From: Streptomyces carpinensis
GTDB taxonomy: Bacteria; Actinomycetota; Actinomycetes; Streptomycetales; Streptomycetaceae
Assembly: GCF_002154505.1 (NCBI RefSeq)
Contig: NZ_MUBM01000154.1
Coordinates: forward strand, 1-40,626
Length of the DNA stretch: 40,626 bases
Reading direction: 5' to 3'
Part shown: piece by piece, positions 22,464-32,200 of the stretch
Layout: every line of letters begins with the position of its first letter
Position numbering within the stretch: the stretch's first letter is position 1
Program-made: the position numbers and the translations under genes
The notes under the pieces: model-generated
Database searches by the model: none
The model's input: the letters and a program-made list of their open reading frames with translations, nothing else
What the model was told of the DNA's origin: nothing

Positions 22464-22599
22464 GACTCTCCTCGGTATGCGGTCTTTCAATGGTCAACAT
22501 CGATCGTCGCCCACGGCATTCCCGGCTGCCGCCTGTCAGGGCCGCATGGCAGGATCGGTGCTGTCCACATCGTGAACACGACCCGAGGGAGTGCCGCCC

Positions 22600-25173
22600 G
22601 TGCCCGGTGAGAATCTGTCCCGCGACGAGGCCCGGGAGCGGGCCGCCCTGCTGTCCGTCGACGGGTACGAGGTGTCCCTCGACGTGCGCTCGGCGGTCGG
22701 CGACGGGGAAGGAGAGGGGCCGCGCACGTTCCGGTCCGTCACCACGATCCGGTTCCGCTGCAACGAACCCGGCGCGTCCAGCTTCGCGGACCTGATCGCG
22801 CCGAGCGTCACGGCGGTCTCGCTCAACGGCAAGGACCTCGACCCGAGCGAGGTCTTCGACGGCTCCCGGATCGCCCTGGAGGACCTGGCCGCCGACAACG
22901 AACTGGTCGTCGACGCCCAGTGCGCATACTCGCGCACCGGTGAGGGCCTGCACCGCTTCGTCGACCCGGAGGACGGCGAGGTCTACCTCTACACCCAGTA
23001 CGAGCCGGCCGACTCCCGGCGTGTCTTCGCGAACTTCGAGCAGCCCGACCTCAAGGCCCCCTTTCGCTTCGAGGTGCGGGCGCCGGAGGGCTGGACGGTG
23101 TGGAGCAACGGGGCCGGGCAGCAGCAGGACGGGGTGTGGCGGTTCGCGGAGACCAAGCCGATCTCGACCTACATCACGTGTGTGGTGGCGGGGCCGTACC
23201 ACTATGTGACGGACTCCTACGAGCGGGTGCTGGAGGACGGGACGCGGCTGGAGATCCCGCTGGGCGCGATGTGCCGCAAGGGGCTCGCCAAGCACTTCGA
23301 CGCCGACGACGTCTTCCTGGTCACCAAGCAGGGCCTGGACTTCTTCCACGACCACTTCGACTACCCCTACCCGTTCGGCAAGTACGACCAGGCGTTCGTG
23401 CCGGAGTACAACCTCGGCGCCATGGAGAACCCGGGGCTGGTGACCTTCCGCGAGGAGTACATCTTCCGCGGCAAGGTGACACAGGCGTCGTACGAGGGCC
23501 GGGCCAACGTCGTCCTGCACGAGATGGCGCACATGTGGTTCGGCGACCTGGTCACCATGGAGTGGTGGGACGACCTGTGGCTGAAGGAGTCCTTCGCGGA
23601 CTTCATGGGCACGTTCGCGAACGTCGGCGCGACCCGCTTCACCGACGCCTGGATCACCTTCGCCAACCGCCGCAAGGCCTGGGCGTACCGCGCGGACCAG
23701 CTGCCCTCCACGCACCCGATCACGGCCGACATCCATGACCTGGAGGACGCCAAGCTGAACTTCGACGGCATCACCTACGCCAAGGGCGCCTCGGTGCTCA
23801 AGCAGCTGGTGACGTACGTCGGCCAGGACGCGTTCCTGGAGGGCGCGCGGCGCTACTTCAAGCGGCACGCGTACGGCAACACCCGGCTGGGCGACCTGCT
23901 GGCCGTCCTGGAGGAGACCAGCGGCCGGGACATGGGCGCGTGGGCGCGCTCCTGGCTCCAGACGGCCGGGGTCAACTCGCTGACACCGCAGGTGCTGCTG
24001 GACGCCGAGGGCCGGATCGACGAGCTCGCGGTGGTGCAGGAGGCGGTGGAGTCGCACCCGCAGCTGCGCCCGCACCGGGTCGCGGTCGGCCTGTACCGGC
24101 GCTCCCAGGTGGGCGCGCTGGAGCGGTACGCGCGCGCCGAGGTGGACGTGGACGGCGCGCGGACGGTCGTGTCGGAGCTGGCCGGGCAGGACGCCCCGGA
24201 GCTGGTCCTGGTCAACGACGACGACCTCACCTACTGCAAGATCCGCTTCGACGAGACCTCGCTGGCCACCCTGCGCGAGCACCTGGGCGCCCTGACCGAC
24301 CCGCTCGCCCGCGCGCTGTGCTGGTCGGCGCTGTGGAACCTGACCCGGGACGCGCTGCTTCCGGCGCGGGACTTCGTCGACCTCGTGCTGCGGTTCGCGG
24401 GCCGGGAGTCCGACATCGGCGTGCTGCAGATGCTGCACGCGTGGGCGAGCTCCGCGCTGGTGCACTACGGCGCGCCCGAGTGGCGCGGGACGGGCGAGCG
24501 GGCGCTGGCCGAGGGCGCGCTGGCCGAGCTGCGGCAGGCCGAACCGGGCAGCGAGCACCAGCTGGCGTGGGCACGCTTCTTCGCGACGGTGGCGTCGGCC
24601 CCGGCCGATCTGGACCTGCTCAAGGCCCTGCTGGACGGCACCGAGGAGATCGCAGGCCTGGACGTCGACCAGGAGCTGCGCTGGGCGTTCCTGGAGCCGC
24701 TGGCGGCGCACGGGGTGGCGGACGAGAAGGTGCTCGCCGACGAGCTCGCACGCGACGACACCGCCTCGGGCAAGCGGCACCAGGTGCGCTGCCTGGCCGC
24801 CCGTCCCTCGGCGGCGGTGAAGGCGCAGGCGTGGGCGCAGGTGGTGGAGTCGGAGGCGCTGTCGAACGCGCTGGTGGAGGCGACCATCGCGGGCTTCGAC
24901 CAGCCCTCGCAGCGGGAGCTGCTCGCGCCGTACGCCGAGAAGTACTTCGCTGCGATCGAGCGGGTGTGGGCCGATCGGTCGATCCAGATCGGGATGGACG
25001 TGGTCCGGGGCCTGTTCCCGGCGCTGCAGGACTCGCAGGAGACGCTGGACGCGACGGACGCGTGGCTCGCCGCGCACGAGGGCGCCGCTCCCGCGCTGCG
25101 CCGGCTGGTGCTGGAGGCCCGGGACGACCTGGCGCGGGCACTGCGCGGGCAGGCGTGCGACGCGCGCGGGTGA
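22600..25173 (+). CDS. pepN: Aminopeptidase N, copy 1
   Basis: 857 residues from GTG 22600 (MPGENLSRDEARERA), preceded by GAGGGAG; the GTG at 22591 overlaps that ribosome site. M1-family zinc aminopeptidase: substrate motif GAMEN at 273-277, HEMAH zinc site at 307-311, second Glu at about 330 in KESF. The C-terminal ERAP1-like helical domain is complete. It removes N-terminal residues from peptides in the cytosol. It is a full-length paralogue of 36027-38606, which has the same N-terminal wording. Confidence 0.93.
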   Translation: MPGENLSRDEARERAALLSVDGYEVSLDVRSAVGDGEGEGPRTFRSVTTIRFRCNEPGASSFADLIAPSVTAVSLNGKDLDPSEVFDGSRIALEDLAADNELVVDAQCAYSRTGEGLHRFVDPEDGEVYLYTQYEPADSRRVFANFEQPDLKAPFRFEVRAPEGWTVWSNGAGQQQDGVWRFAETKPISTYITCVVAGPYHYVTDSYERVLEDGTRLEIPLGAMCRKGLAKHFDADDVFLVTKQGLDFFHDHFDYPYPFGKYDQAFVPEYNLGAMENPGLVTFREEYIFRGKVTQASYEGRANVVLHEMAHMWFGDLVTMEWWDDLWLKESFADFMGTFANVGATRFTDAWITFANRRKAWAYRADQLPSTHPITADIHDLEDAKLNFDGITYAKGASVLKQLVTYVGQDAFLEGARRYFKRHAYGNTRLGDLLAVLEETSGRDMGAWARSWLQTAGVNSLTPQVLLDAEGRIDELAVVQEAVESHPQLRPHRVAVGLYRRSQVGALERYARAEVDVDGARTVVSELAGQDAPELVLVNDDDLTYCKIRFDETSLATLREHLGALTDPLARALCWSALWNLTRDALLPARDFVDLVLRFAGRESDIGVLQMLHAWASSALVHYGAPEWRGTGERALAEGALAELRQAEPGSEHQLAWARFFATVASAPADLDLLKALLDGTEEIAGLDVDQELRWAFLEPLAAHGVADEKVLADELARDDTASGKRHQVRCLAARPSAAVKAQAWAQVVESEALSNALVEATIAGFDQPSQRELLAPYAEKYFAAIERVWADRSIQIGMDVVRGLFPALQDSQETLDATDAWLAAHEGAAPALRRLVLEARDDLARALRGQACDARG

Positions 25174-25464
25174 GGCGGCACCGGCCGAGCCGCCCCGCGG
25201 GCGAACGAGCCGTCCGGCGCGGCGGCCGGGCGGCCGGTGCCGCCCGGGCGGTCACCCGATGAGCCGCAGCTCTGGCCAAGGCTCTGGCATGCGGTAACCG
25301 TTACGAAATTCGGTCAAGACACACCGTAACCCCTGGTCCACGCCTGAACGGACCAGGGGTTTTCGGCATCCGAACAACCGTCCTTTAGGGCGTGCTTGTC
25401 CGGGTTCGTCGACGGGCGTGTAACAGCGGTTAGGGGGCGGATCGGACACGGGAAGTCCCCGGAC
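25174..25464. ncRNA. Gene-free region, possible small RNA or leader ending in a terminator
   Basis: No ORF. An AT-richer island (about 25290-25330) contains GTAAC-C-GTTAC and CGAA-A-TTCG mini-palindromes, followed at once by the strong terminator 25328-25363. It is more than 110 bp from the aminopeptidase stop, so the island could be the body of a small RNA. No promoter is firmly visible. Confidence 0.25.
25328..25363 (+). terminator. Intrinsic terminator
   Basis: Perfect 12-bp stem: AACCCCTGGTCC (25328-25339) with GGACCAGGGGTT (25350-25361), followed by TTT. Confidence 0.85.
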
Positions 25465-26514
25465 ATGAACCACAACACCCCGCTCTCCCCCCGCCCCCTG
25501 AGCCACCTGGCCGAGACGCACCGCCAGGTCCTGACCGCCGCCCAGCTGCGTGCCCACGGCGTGTCGGCGGCCGAGACGAACGAGCAGTGCCGCGCGGGCG
25601 GGCCCTGGCAGCAGCTCCTGCCGGGCGTCTTCCTGCTCCACCCGGGACCGCCGACCAGCGAGGAGCGGCTGCACGCGGTGCTCCTGTACGCGGCGCGCGG
25701 CCCGGCGCCCGGGACGGCGCCGGGGGTGCCGGCCCAGCCGACCGCGCGGCAGCCGCACCGGCCGGTGTACGCGGACGCGATGATCACCGGGGCCGCCGCC
25801 CTCACCCTGCACGGCTTCGCCGCCGCGCCGCCCCTGCTGTCACTGGAGAAGATCGACGTCCTGGTGCCGCGGCTGCGCCGGCTGCGCTCGACCGGCTGTG
25901 TGCGGATCGTGCGCACGGCCGACCTGCCCGTCCCGCAGTCGGTCACCGGGCTGCCGGTGGCCCCGGTGCCGCGCGCCCTGGCGGACGCGGTGGCCTGCCT
26001 GGACGACGCGGTCACGGTGCAGCGGCTGCTGACGGAGGCGGTGCGCGGCGGGCACTGCGAGCCGGCCGCGATCGTCCGCGAGCTGACGGACGCCCGGCTG
26101 CTGCACCGGCCGCACGTGGTGGACGCGGTCGACTCGCTGCTGGCCGAGGGCCGGGCGATCGCCGAGGACCGGCTGTACCGGATGGTCGAGCGGTACGGCC
26201 TGCCCGACCCGGTGTGGAACGTGGACCTGCGGCTGCCGGGCGGCCCGCACCTGGGCGGCCTGGACGCGTACTGGCCGGACCATGCGGTCGCCCTGGAGCT
26301 GAACACCCGCGCGCCCCGGGCGAACGACGACGCCCAGTGGTCGGAGTACGCCCGCAAGCGCGAGTACCTGGAACGCCTGGGCATCACGGTCGTCCACATC
26401 ACCCCCAGGAAGCTGCGGGACGCGCCCGAGCAGCAGGCGACGGTCGTCCGCACGGCCCTGATGGCGGCGGCCGACCGCGACCCTGCCGTGTATGTCGTGG
26501 TGCTGCCCCGGTAG
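25465..26514 (+). CDS. AbiEi-antitoxin-like N-terminus with DUF559/nuclease-like C-terminus
   Basis: 349 residues from ATG 25465. The N-terminal ~90 residues (HRQVLTAAQLRAHGVSAAE, RAGGPWQQLLPGVFLLHPG) resemble the winged-helix/AbiEi type seen in many actinobacterial proteins. The middle has the ITGAAALTLHGF segment of that family. The last ~100 residues (GGLDAYWPDHAVALELN, REYLERLGITVVHITPRKL) resemble a DUF559/Vsr-like PD-(D/E)XK fold with D and E at plausible positions. No AbiEii toxin gene is adjacent. A chromosomal orphan, perhaps defensive or regulatory; function not established. Confidence 0.6.
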   Translation: MNHNTPLSPRPLSHLAETHRQVLTAAQLRAHGVSAAETNEQCRAGGPWQQLLPGVFLLHPGPPTSEERLHAVLLYAARGPAPGTAPGVPAQPTARQPHRPVYADAMITGAAALTLHGFAAAPPLLSLEKIDVLVPRLRRLRSTGCVRIVRTADLPVPQSVTGLPVAPVPRALADAVACLDDAVTVQRLLTEAVRGGHCEPAAIVRELTDARLLHRPHVVDAVDSLLAEGRAIAEDRLYRMVERYGLPDPVWNVDLRLPGGPHLGGLDAYWPDHAVALELNTRAPRANDDAQWSEYARKREYLERLGITVVHITPRKLRDAPEQQATVVRTALMAAADRDPAVYVVVLPR

Positions 26515-26546
26515 TGACGGACCGGGCGCGCCCGCGTCCGCGGTGT

Positions 26547-27041
26547 CTACGGCCTGCCGGTGTCTCCCTCGCGGGCCGCGGGGGCCGTTCCCTCGCGTAC
26601 CACCCGGCCCGCGGCGGGCCGCTCCTGCCACAGGCGCACTCCCACGTCGACCAGCCCGACCCGCTCGAGGCGGGCCACCGCCTCCAGCGGGTGCCAGGCC
26701 GCCATGTCCGTCGAGCCGCCCGTCTCGTGGCGTAGCTCGCCGCCCGTGACCCGGCCCTCGTAGACGATGCGCAGGCCGTGGAAGTCGGCGTGGGCGCCGA
26801 GCGGGCGCGGGTAGGTGCGCCGGATGGAGTCGAGGCCGAGGAGGGCGACCGGCTCGACGGTGTAGCCGGTCTCCTCCTCGGCCTCGCGCACCACGGTGTC
26901 GTAGGGGTCCTCGCCGTGCTCCATGCCGCCGCCCGGCAGGGTCCACCGGCGGGCGCCGTCACGCGCGACCCAGCGGGCCAGCAGCATCCGTCCGTCCCGC
27001 ACACACACGGCGTAGGCCGCCACCCGCAACTCCTCACGCAT
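26547..27041 (-). CDS. Nudix hydrolase
   Basis: 164 residues. A complete Nudix box (G-x5-E-x7-REAEEETGY) spans about residues 38-60, after WTLPGGG. Such enzymes hydrolyse nucleoside diphosphates linked to other groups; substrate unknown. It is the last gene of a three-gene minus-strand set, starting 9 bp after the flavin-oxidase-like gene. It converges on the AbiEi-like gene. Confidence 0.9.
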   Translation of the reverse strand: MREELRVAAYAVCVRDGRMLLARWVARDGARRWTLPGGGMEHGEDPYDTVVREAEEETGYTVEPVALLGLDSIRRTYPRPLGAHADFHGLRIVYEGRVTGGELRHETGGSTDMAAWHPLEAVARLERVGLVDVGVRLWQERPAAGRVVREGTAPAAREGDTGRP

Positions 27042-27050
27042 GTGCAGACG

Positions 27051-27944
27051 TTACGGCAGCAAGGGGTTGGCCGGTGAGTATTCGGGCGCAGCCCAGCGCA
27101 GTGGCACCGCCGCCTCCGTCGCCGCCGTCCCGCTGACCGTGAAGCGCACCCGGCGTTCCCCGTCCTCCCCGAACTCCGTGCGCGCCTCGCCCGTCAGCTG
27201 CAGCGCCGCCCCCGTCGTCCAGTCCAGGAACAGCAGCCCCGCCCGGGGGTCGGCGGCGAGGTTGCCGAGCGTGAGGAACATGGAGTTGCCCGGGTAGTCG
27301 CGCCAGAGCAGTTCGCGCGGCGAGAGCACCCGCACGAAGCCGGGGTTGCCGCCCCGGTGGCTGGCGTCGGCGCCGTGCTCGTGCACGGTGGCCAGGAAGA
27401 AGGTGTCGGCGGCGGCCACGAGGTCCTTCTGCCCCGCCGTCAGTTCCGTACCTCGGAGCACCTCGCCCGGGGTGCGGTCGACCGTCTCGTAGGACTCCCT
27501 GCGCTGGAGGTACTTGGGGCAGTTGGAGAAGACCTGGTCCGCCTCGACCACGAAGCCTCGCGGTGTGGGCTGCAGGCGGCCGTTCAGGCGCATGCGGCGG
27601 CGGGTGCGCGGATCGAGGGCGATGGTGCCGACGTGGGTGCCGTCCGAGGCGAGTGCCATCGCCAGCGCATCTCCGGGGCGCGCCCCGCCGATGACCGACA
27701 TCCGGTGCGGGCCCGTGGCCCGGACGAAGCCGGGGACGCCGGTGAGCGGCGAGGCCCACACCCTGCCGGTCTCGGGGTCGGCCGCGCCCAGGACCAGCAG
27801 CGGCTGGAGTTCCAGGAAGGCGGCGGCGACCGGTCTGATGCCCCGGCCGACGGCCCGGCCCACATGGTCGGCCGCCGCGCGCACCCCGACCCGGTCCTGA
27901 ACGGTGCGCGACCCGGCGTGATAGATCCCCATGGCGGCCGCCAT
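27051..27944 (-). CDS. Pyridoxamine 5'-phosphate oxidase-like split-barrel flavoprotein
   Basis: 297 residues. The N-terminal part (LLVLGAADPETGRVWASPLTG) and the later VFSNCPKYLQRR box are characteristic of the large PNPOx-related FMN-binding group. A second barrel (FFLATVHEHGADASHRGGNPGFVRVL...LTLGNLAADPRAGLLFLDW) follows. Substrates of this group are mostly unknown; some are F420- or FMN-dependent reductases. Start chosen as the ATG two bases after the VOC stop, which suggests coupling; an ATG 12 bp downstream is also possible. Confidence 0.82.
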   Translation of the reverse strand: MAAAMGIYHAGSRTVQDRVGVRAAADHVGRAVGRGIRPVAAAFLELQPLLVLGAADPETGRVWASPLTGVPGFVRATGPHRMSVIGGARPGDALAMALASDGTHVGTIALDPRTRRRMRLNGRLQPTPRGFVVEADQVFSNCPKYLQRRESYETVDRTPGEVLRGTELTAGQKDLVAAADTFFLATVHEHGADASHRGGNPGFVRVLSPRELLWRDYPGNSMFLTLGNLAADPRAGLLFLDWTTGAALQLTGEARTEFGEDGERRVRFTVSGTAATEAAVPLRWAAPEYSPANPLLP

Positions 27945-27946
27945 CT

Positions 27947-28393
27947 CTAGAAGAACCCGCAGGTCGGGGCCGACTCGTGCGGGGCGGGCGCACCCTCGGC
28001 GCCCTCCGCCACGGAGATCTCCAGGCGGATGCCGTCGGGGTCGTGGAAGAAGATCCCGCCCGAGGCCGCGCCCTCCCGGTGGGCCACCACTCCCTCGTGC
28101 CGGAAGTCCGCGCCGTGGGCGCGCAGGGCCGACTCGTACTCCCTGACCCGCTCGACCGACTCGGCCGCGAAGGCGAGGTGGTGCAGTCCGGGACGGCCGG
28201 CGTCGTAGGCCCCCTCCGCCTGCTGCCAGAGGGTGAGCACGGGCTGGTCGCCGCCGTCGCCGAGGAACGCGTACCGCCTGCCCTCCTCCTTGCCCTCCGC
28301 GAGCAGCGTGAAGCCGAGGACGTCCCGGTAGAAGGCGAGCGAGCGGTCGAGGTCGGTGACGTTCAGGCCGACGTGGCCGGTGCGCAGGGACAT
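27947..28393 (-). CDS. VOC-family (glyoxalase/dioxygenase superfamily) protein
   Basis: 148 residues. Two beta-alpha-beta-beta-beta units: HVGLNVTDLDRSLAFYRDVLGF at the N-terminus and LHHLAFAAESVERV in the middle, with a terminal metal Glu in FFHDPDGIRLEI. His7, His in LHHLAF and that Glu are likely metal ligands. Could be a glyoxalase, a thiol transferase or a resistance protein. It is first in the VOC/flavoprotein/Nudix set and divergent from a CGNR regulator. Confidence 0.85.
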   Translation of the reverse strand: MSLRTGHVGLNVTDLDRSLAFYRDVLGFTLLAEGKEEGRRYAFLGDGGDQPVLTLWQQAEGAYDAGRPGLHHLAFAAESVERVREYESALRAHGADFRHEGVVAHREGAASGGIFFHDPDGIRLEISVAEGAEGAPAPHESAPTCGFF

Positions 28394-28526
28394 GGGGTGC
28401 CTCCTTCAGGCGGCGGCTGACACCTCAGCCGCTCCAGTTAACCTGTCATCTACCATTCAACGGTTAGAACAGGGGTGTGTCAACCGGTCACATACACTTG
28501 AGGGGTTAGCTCGGAAGGAGCCACGA
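28394..28526. promoter_or_regulatory. Divergent promoter region with nested half sites
   Basis: 133 bp between divergent starts, AT-richer than the surroundings. TAACC (from 28440) and GGTTA (about 28462-28466) face each other over 17 bp; CCTGT and ACAGG add a second, overlapping inverted pair. Possible target of the CGNR protein; no firm boxes. Confidence 0.35.
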
Positions 28527-29066
28527 ATGCCCACCGCCCCCGACCCCCGACCGCTCACCGGCGAGCCGCTCGCGCTCGACCTGCTCAACACGCGCTGGAA
28601 CCGGGACGGGGTCGTCCAGGACCTGCTCACCGACACCGACGGACTGGCGGTGTGGCTGGCGGCCAACGGGCTGGACGACCGGTTCGCGCCCGGCCCCGGC
28701 GTGCTGCGGCATCTGCTCCGGGCCCGCGACGCCCTCGAGGCCGTCGTGGACGGCCAGGCCGAGGAAGGGGCGCCGCTCGTCGACGCCGTGCTCGCGCACG
28801 GGCGGATCCGCGCCGGGCTCACCGCTCAGGGCCCCGTCGAGCGGCCGGAGTTCAGCGATCCGTCGTGGGGGCCGGCCTGGCTCGCCGCCCGGAACTACCT
28901 CGAACTGCTCGCCACCGCGCCGGAACGGATCCGGAGGTGCGCCCACGAGTCGTGCGTCCTGCACTTCTTCGACACGTCAAGAAACGGTACGCGCCGCTGG
29001 TGCTCCATGGCCGCCTGCGGCAACCGTGCGAAGGCGTCCCGCCACTATGCGCGGTCGCGCACCTGA
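28527..29066 (+). CDS. CGNR zinc-finger (ABATE-domain) regulator
   Basis: 179 residues with GGAAGGAG upstream. The N-terminal ABATE-type domain (LDLLNTRWNRDGVVQDLL) precedes a C-terminal zinc finger: CAHESC, then WCSMAACGNRAKASRHY, giving the family name. Proteins of this kind are predicted stress-responsive transcription regulators. It likely controls the divergent VOC set and/or itself. Confidence 0.88.
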   Translation: MPTAPDPRPLTGEPLALDLLNTRWNRDGVVQDLLTDTDGLAVWLAANGLDDRFAPGPGVLRHLLRARDALEAVVDGQAEEGAPLVDAVLAHGRIRAGLTAQGPVERPEFSDPSWGPAWLAARNYLELLATAPERIRRCAHESCVLHFFDTSRNGTRRWCSMAACGNRAKASRHYARSRT

Positions 29067-29195
29067 AGGGCCGTGCGGTATAGGGGAGTTTGACAGGCTG
29101 CGTCCCTCCTGACGCATGGCGGAAGTACGCCATGAGTCCATCCCGCCACGGTCAACTCTCCCCAAACATCTTTCCCTTGGGTAAAGCTGAGCGAT

Positions 29196-29218
29196 CGTCC
29201 GGATCCGAATTCCGGACG
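29196..29218. promoter_or_regulatory. 8-bp inverted repeat CGTCCGGA-N7-TCCGGACG
   Basis: Perfect arms 29196-29203 and 29211-29218, 49 bp before the protease ATG, in a 200-bp leader. Candidate operator or 5' UTR hairpin. Confidence 0.5.
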
Positions 29219-29267
29219 ACCGCGATCGAACCCGATCGCATATCGCTGGTGCCTTTACCAACAAGGG

Positions 29268-32200
29268 ATGCCGATGATCTCCGACCCCCAGCGCGCCCCG
29301 CTCCCGGGCGCGAGACGCCTGGCCCGCACAGCCGCGGCCGCCGGCGTGGTGGCCGCGCTCTGTGCGGCCGGGCCGATACCCCTGGCCGCCGCCGCCCAGG
29401 GCGGTCCCGCCCCGTCCGACCCGGCCGTCAAGTGGGCGAGTGCCAAGCTCGGTTCGGACGACGCCGACCTGCTCGCCGCCGCCAAGAACGACGGCACCAA
29501 GAACGTCACGATGATGATCGCGACCGCGCCGGGGCAGACCGAGCAGGTCGCCCGGCAGCTCGACGCGGTCAAGGGCGGCTCCGTGGGCCGCACCTACGAC
29601 AAGCTCGGCTACGTCCGCGCCACCGTGCCGACCGCGAAGGCGGACGCGGCGATCGCCGCAGCCGAGAAGCTGTCCTCGGTCCAGGCCATCGACCTGCGCC
29701 AGGAGATCCCGCTCGACGACCCGGCACCGGGCGCCGACACCGCCGAGGGCGCCACCCACGGCACGGCCGGGACCTCCTACTCCGGGCCCGGCAAGAACAC
29801 CCCCGCCGAGAACCCGTACAACCCGTCCTTCGAGACGGGCGCCGTCGACTTCGTGAAGCAGAACCCGAAGGCGGACGGCCGCGGCGTCACCATCGGCATC
29901 CTCGACTCCGGTGTGGACCTCGGCCACCCGGCGCTGCAGAAGACCACCACCGGCGAACGCAAGATCGTCGACTGGGTGACCGCGACCGACCCGATCATCG
30001 ACGGTGACGCCACCTGGCGCCCGATGGTCAGCTCGGTCTCCGGCCCCGAGTTCACCTACGGCGGCCAGTCCTGGAAGGCCCCGGCGGGCTCGTACCAGGT
30101 CAGCACGTTCAAGGAGTCCTCGACCGCGGGCGGCGACGCCCAGGGCGACGCGAACCGCGACGGCGACACCACCGACTCCTGGGGCCTGCTCTACGACCCG
30201 GCGGCCGGCACGGTCCGCGTCGACCTGAACAACAACAACGACTTCACCGACGACGAGCCGATGAAGCCGTACAAGGACGGCTTCCAGATCGGGTACTTCG
30301 GCACCGACGACCCGAAGACCGACGTCGTCGAGAAGCAGCCGTTCGTCGTGCAGATCCGCAAGGACGTGCCCATGGACCCCTACGGCGGGTCCTGGGTCGG
30401 CCAGAAGGCCGACTTCGTCAACATCGGCGTGATCGAGTCCGAGCACGGCACCCACGTCGCCGGCATCACCGCCGCCAACGGCCTGTTCGGCGGGAAGATG
30501 AGCGGCGCGGCCCCGGGCGCGAAGATCGTCTCCTCCCGTGCCTGCACCTGGACCGGCGGCTGCACCAACGTCGCCCTCACCGAGGGCATGATCGACCTGG
30601 TCGTGAACCGCGGCGTCGACATCGTCAACATGTCCATCGGCGGCCTGCCCGCGCTCAACGACGGCAACAACGCGCGCGCCGCGCTCTACACGCGTCTCAT
30701 CGACACCTACGGCGTCCAGCTGGTGATCTCCGCGGGCAACTCCGGCCCCGGCGCGAACACCATCGGCGACCCGGGCCTGGCCGACAAGGTGATCTCCGTC
30801 GGCGCCTCCATCTCCAAGGAGACCTGGGCGGCCAACTACGGCTCCGTCGTGAAGACGCCGTACGCGATGATGCCCTTCTCCTCGCGCGGCCCGCGTGAGG
30901 ACGGCGGCTTCACTCCGACGCTGACCGCGCCGGGCGCCGCGATCAACAGCACCCAGACCTGGCTGCCGGGCTCCCCGGTCGCCGAGGCGGGCTACTCGCT
31001 GCCGGCCGGCTACTCCATGCTCCAGGGCACCTCGATGGCCTCCCCGCAGGCGGCGGGCGCCTCGGCGCTGCTGCTGAGCGCCGCCAAGCAGCGGCACATC
31101 GACCTCACCCCGGCGAACCTGCGTACCGCCCTGACCTCGACGGCCCACCACATCCCGGGCGTCCAGGCCTACGAGGAGGGCGCCGGCCTCATCGACGTCG
31201 TGGACGCCTGGACGGCGATCCGCCAGGGCGCCACCGCCCACGACTACTCGGTCAAGGCCCCCGTCGACACCGCGATCGACTACGCGCTGAAGACCCCCGG
31301 CTTCGGCACCGGCCTGTACGACCGCGAGGGCGGCCTGAAGGCGGGTCAGAAGAAGGTTTACGACGTCACCGTCACCCGCACCTCGGGTCCGGACCGTCCG
31401 GTCCCGCACATGCTGCGCCTGGTGAACAACGCCGACCGCACCTTCCGTGTCGTGGGCTCCTCGCTGGTGACGCTCCCGCTGAACCAGCCGGTCACCGTCA
31501 AGGTGGAGGCCGCGCCGAGCTCCGCCGGGCTCAAGAGCGCGATCCTGGAGGTCGACGACCCGTCGACGGCCGGGGTCGACAAGCAGATCCTGACCACGGT
31601 CGTGGTGGCGTCCCCGGTCGCCTACGCCTACTCCGACTCCGGTTCGGTGCAGCGCAACAGCACCCGCTCCTACTTCCTGACCGTGCCCGCGGGCGCGAAG
31701 TCGCTGGAGGTGGCGATCGGCGGGCTGAAGGACAAGAGCCAGACGCGGTTCATCGCCGTCCACCCCTACGGCGTCCCGGTCGACAACACCTCGACCCCGT
31801 ACTGCTACAACAACTACCTCGACGGCAACGGCTGCAAGCCCGACGTGCGCTCCTACGCCGACCCGCAGCCGGGCGTGTGGGAGGTCGAGGTCGAGGCGCG
31901 CCGCACCTCGCCGCTGCTCGACAACCCGTACAAGCTCGACGTCACCGTCCTCGGCGCGGCTTTCGACCCGCAGACCGTGACCGTCCCCGAGGCGAAGGTC
32001 GGCACGCCGGCCACCGCCTCCTGGAAGGTGACGAACAAGTACGCGGCCCTGGACGGCAAGCTGGTCGGCGGCCCGCTCGGCTCCGCCGAGTCGTCCCGGC
32101 CCACGATCGCCAACGGTGCCAAGCAGACCACGACGGTGACCGTCCCCGAGGGCGCCCAGTCGCTGGACGTGGCCATCGGCAACGTCTCCGACAAGTCGGC

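Noticed and set aside
21748..25077. 1109-codon minus-strand frame over aminopeptidase N
   Set aside because: Antisense shadow of the M1 peptidase and the DsbA-family gene, with His/Arg/Gln-rich composition and no motifs.
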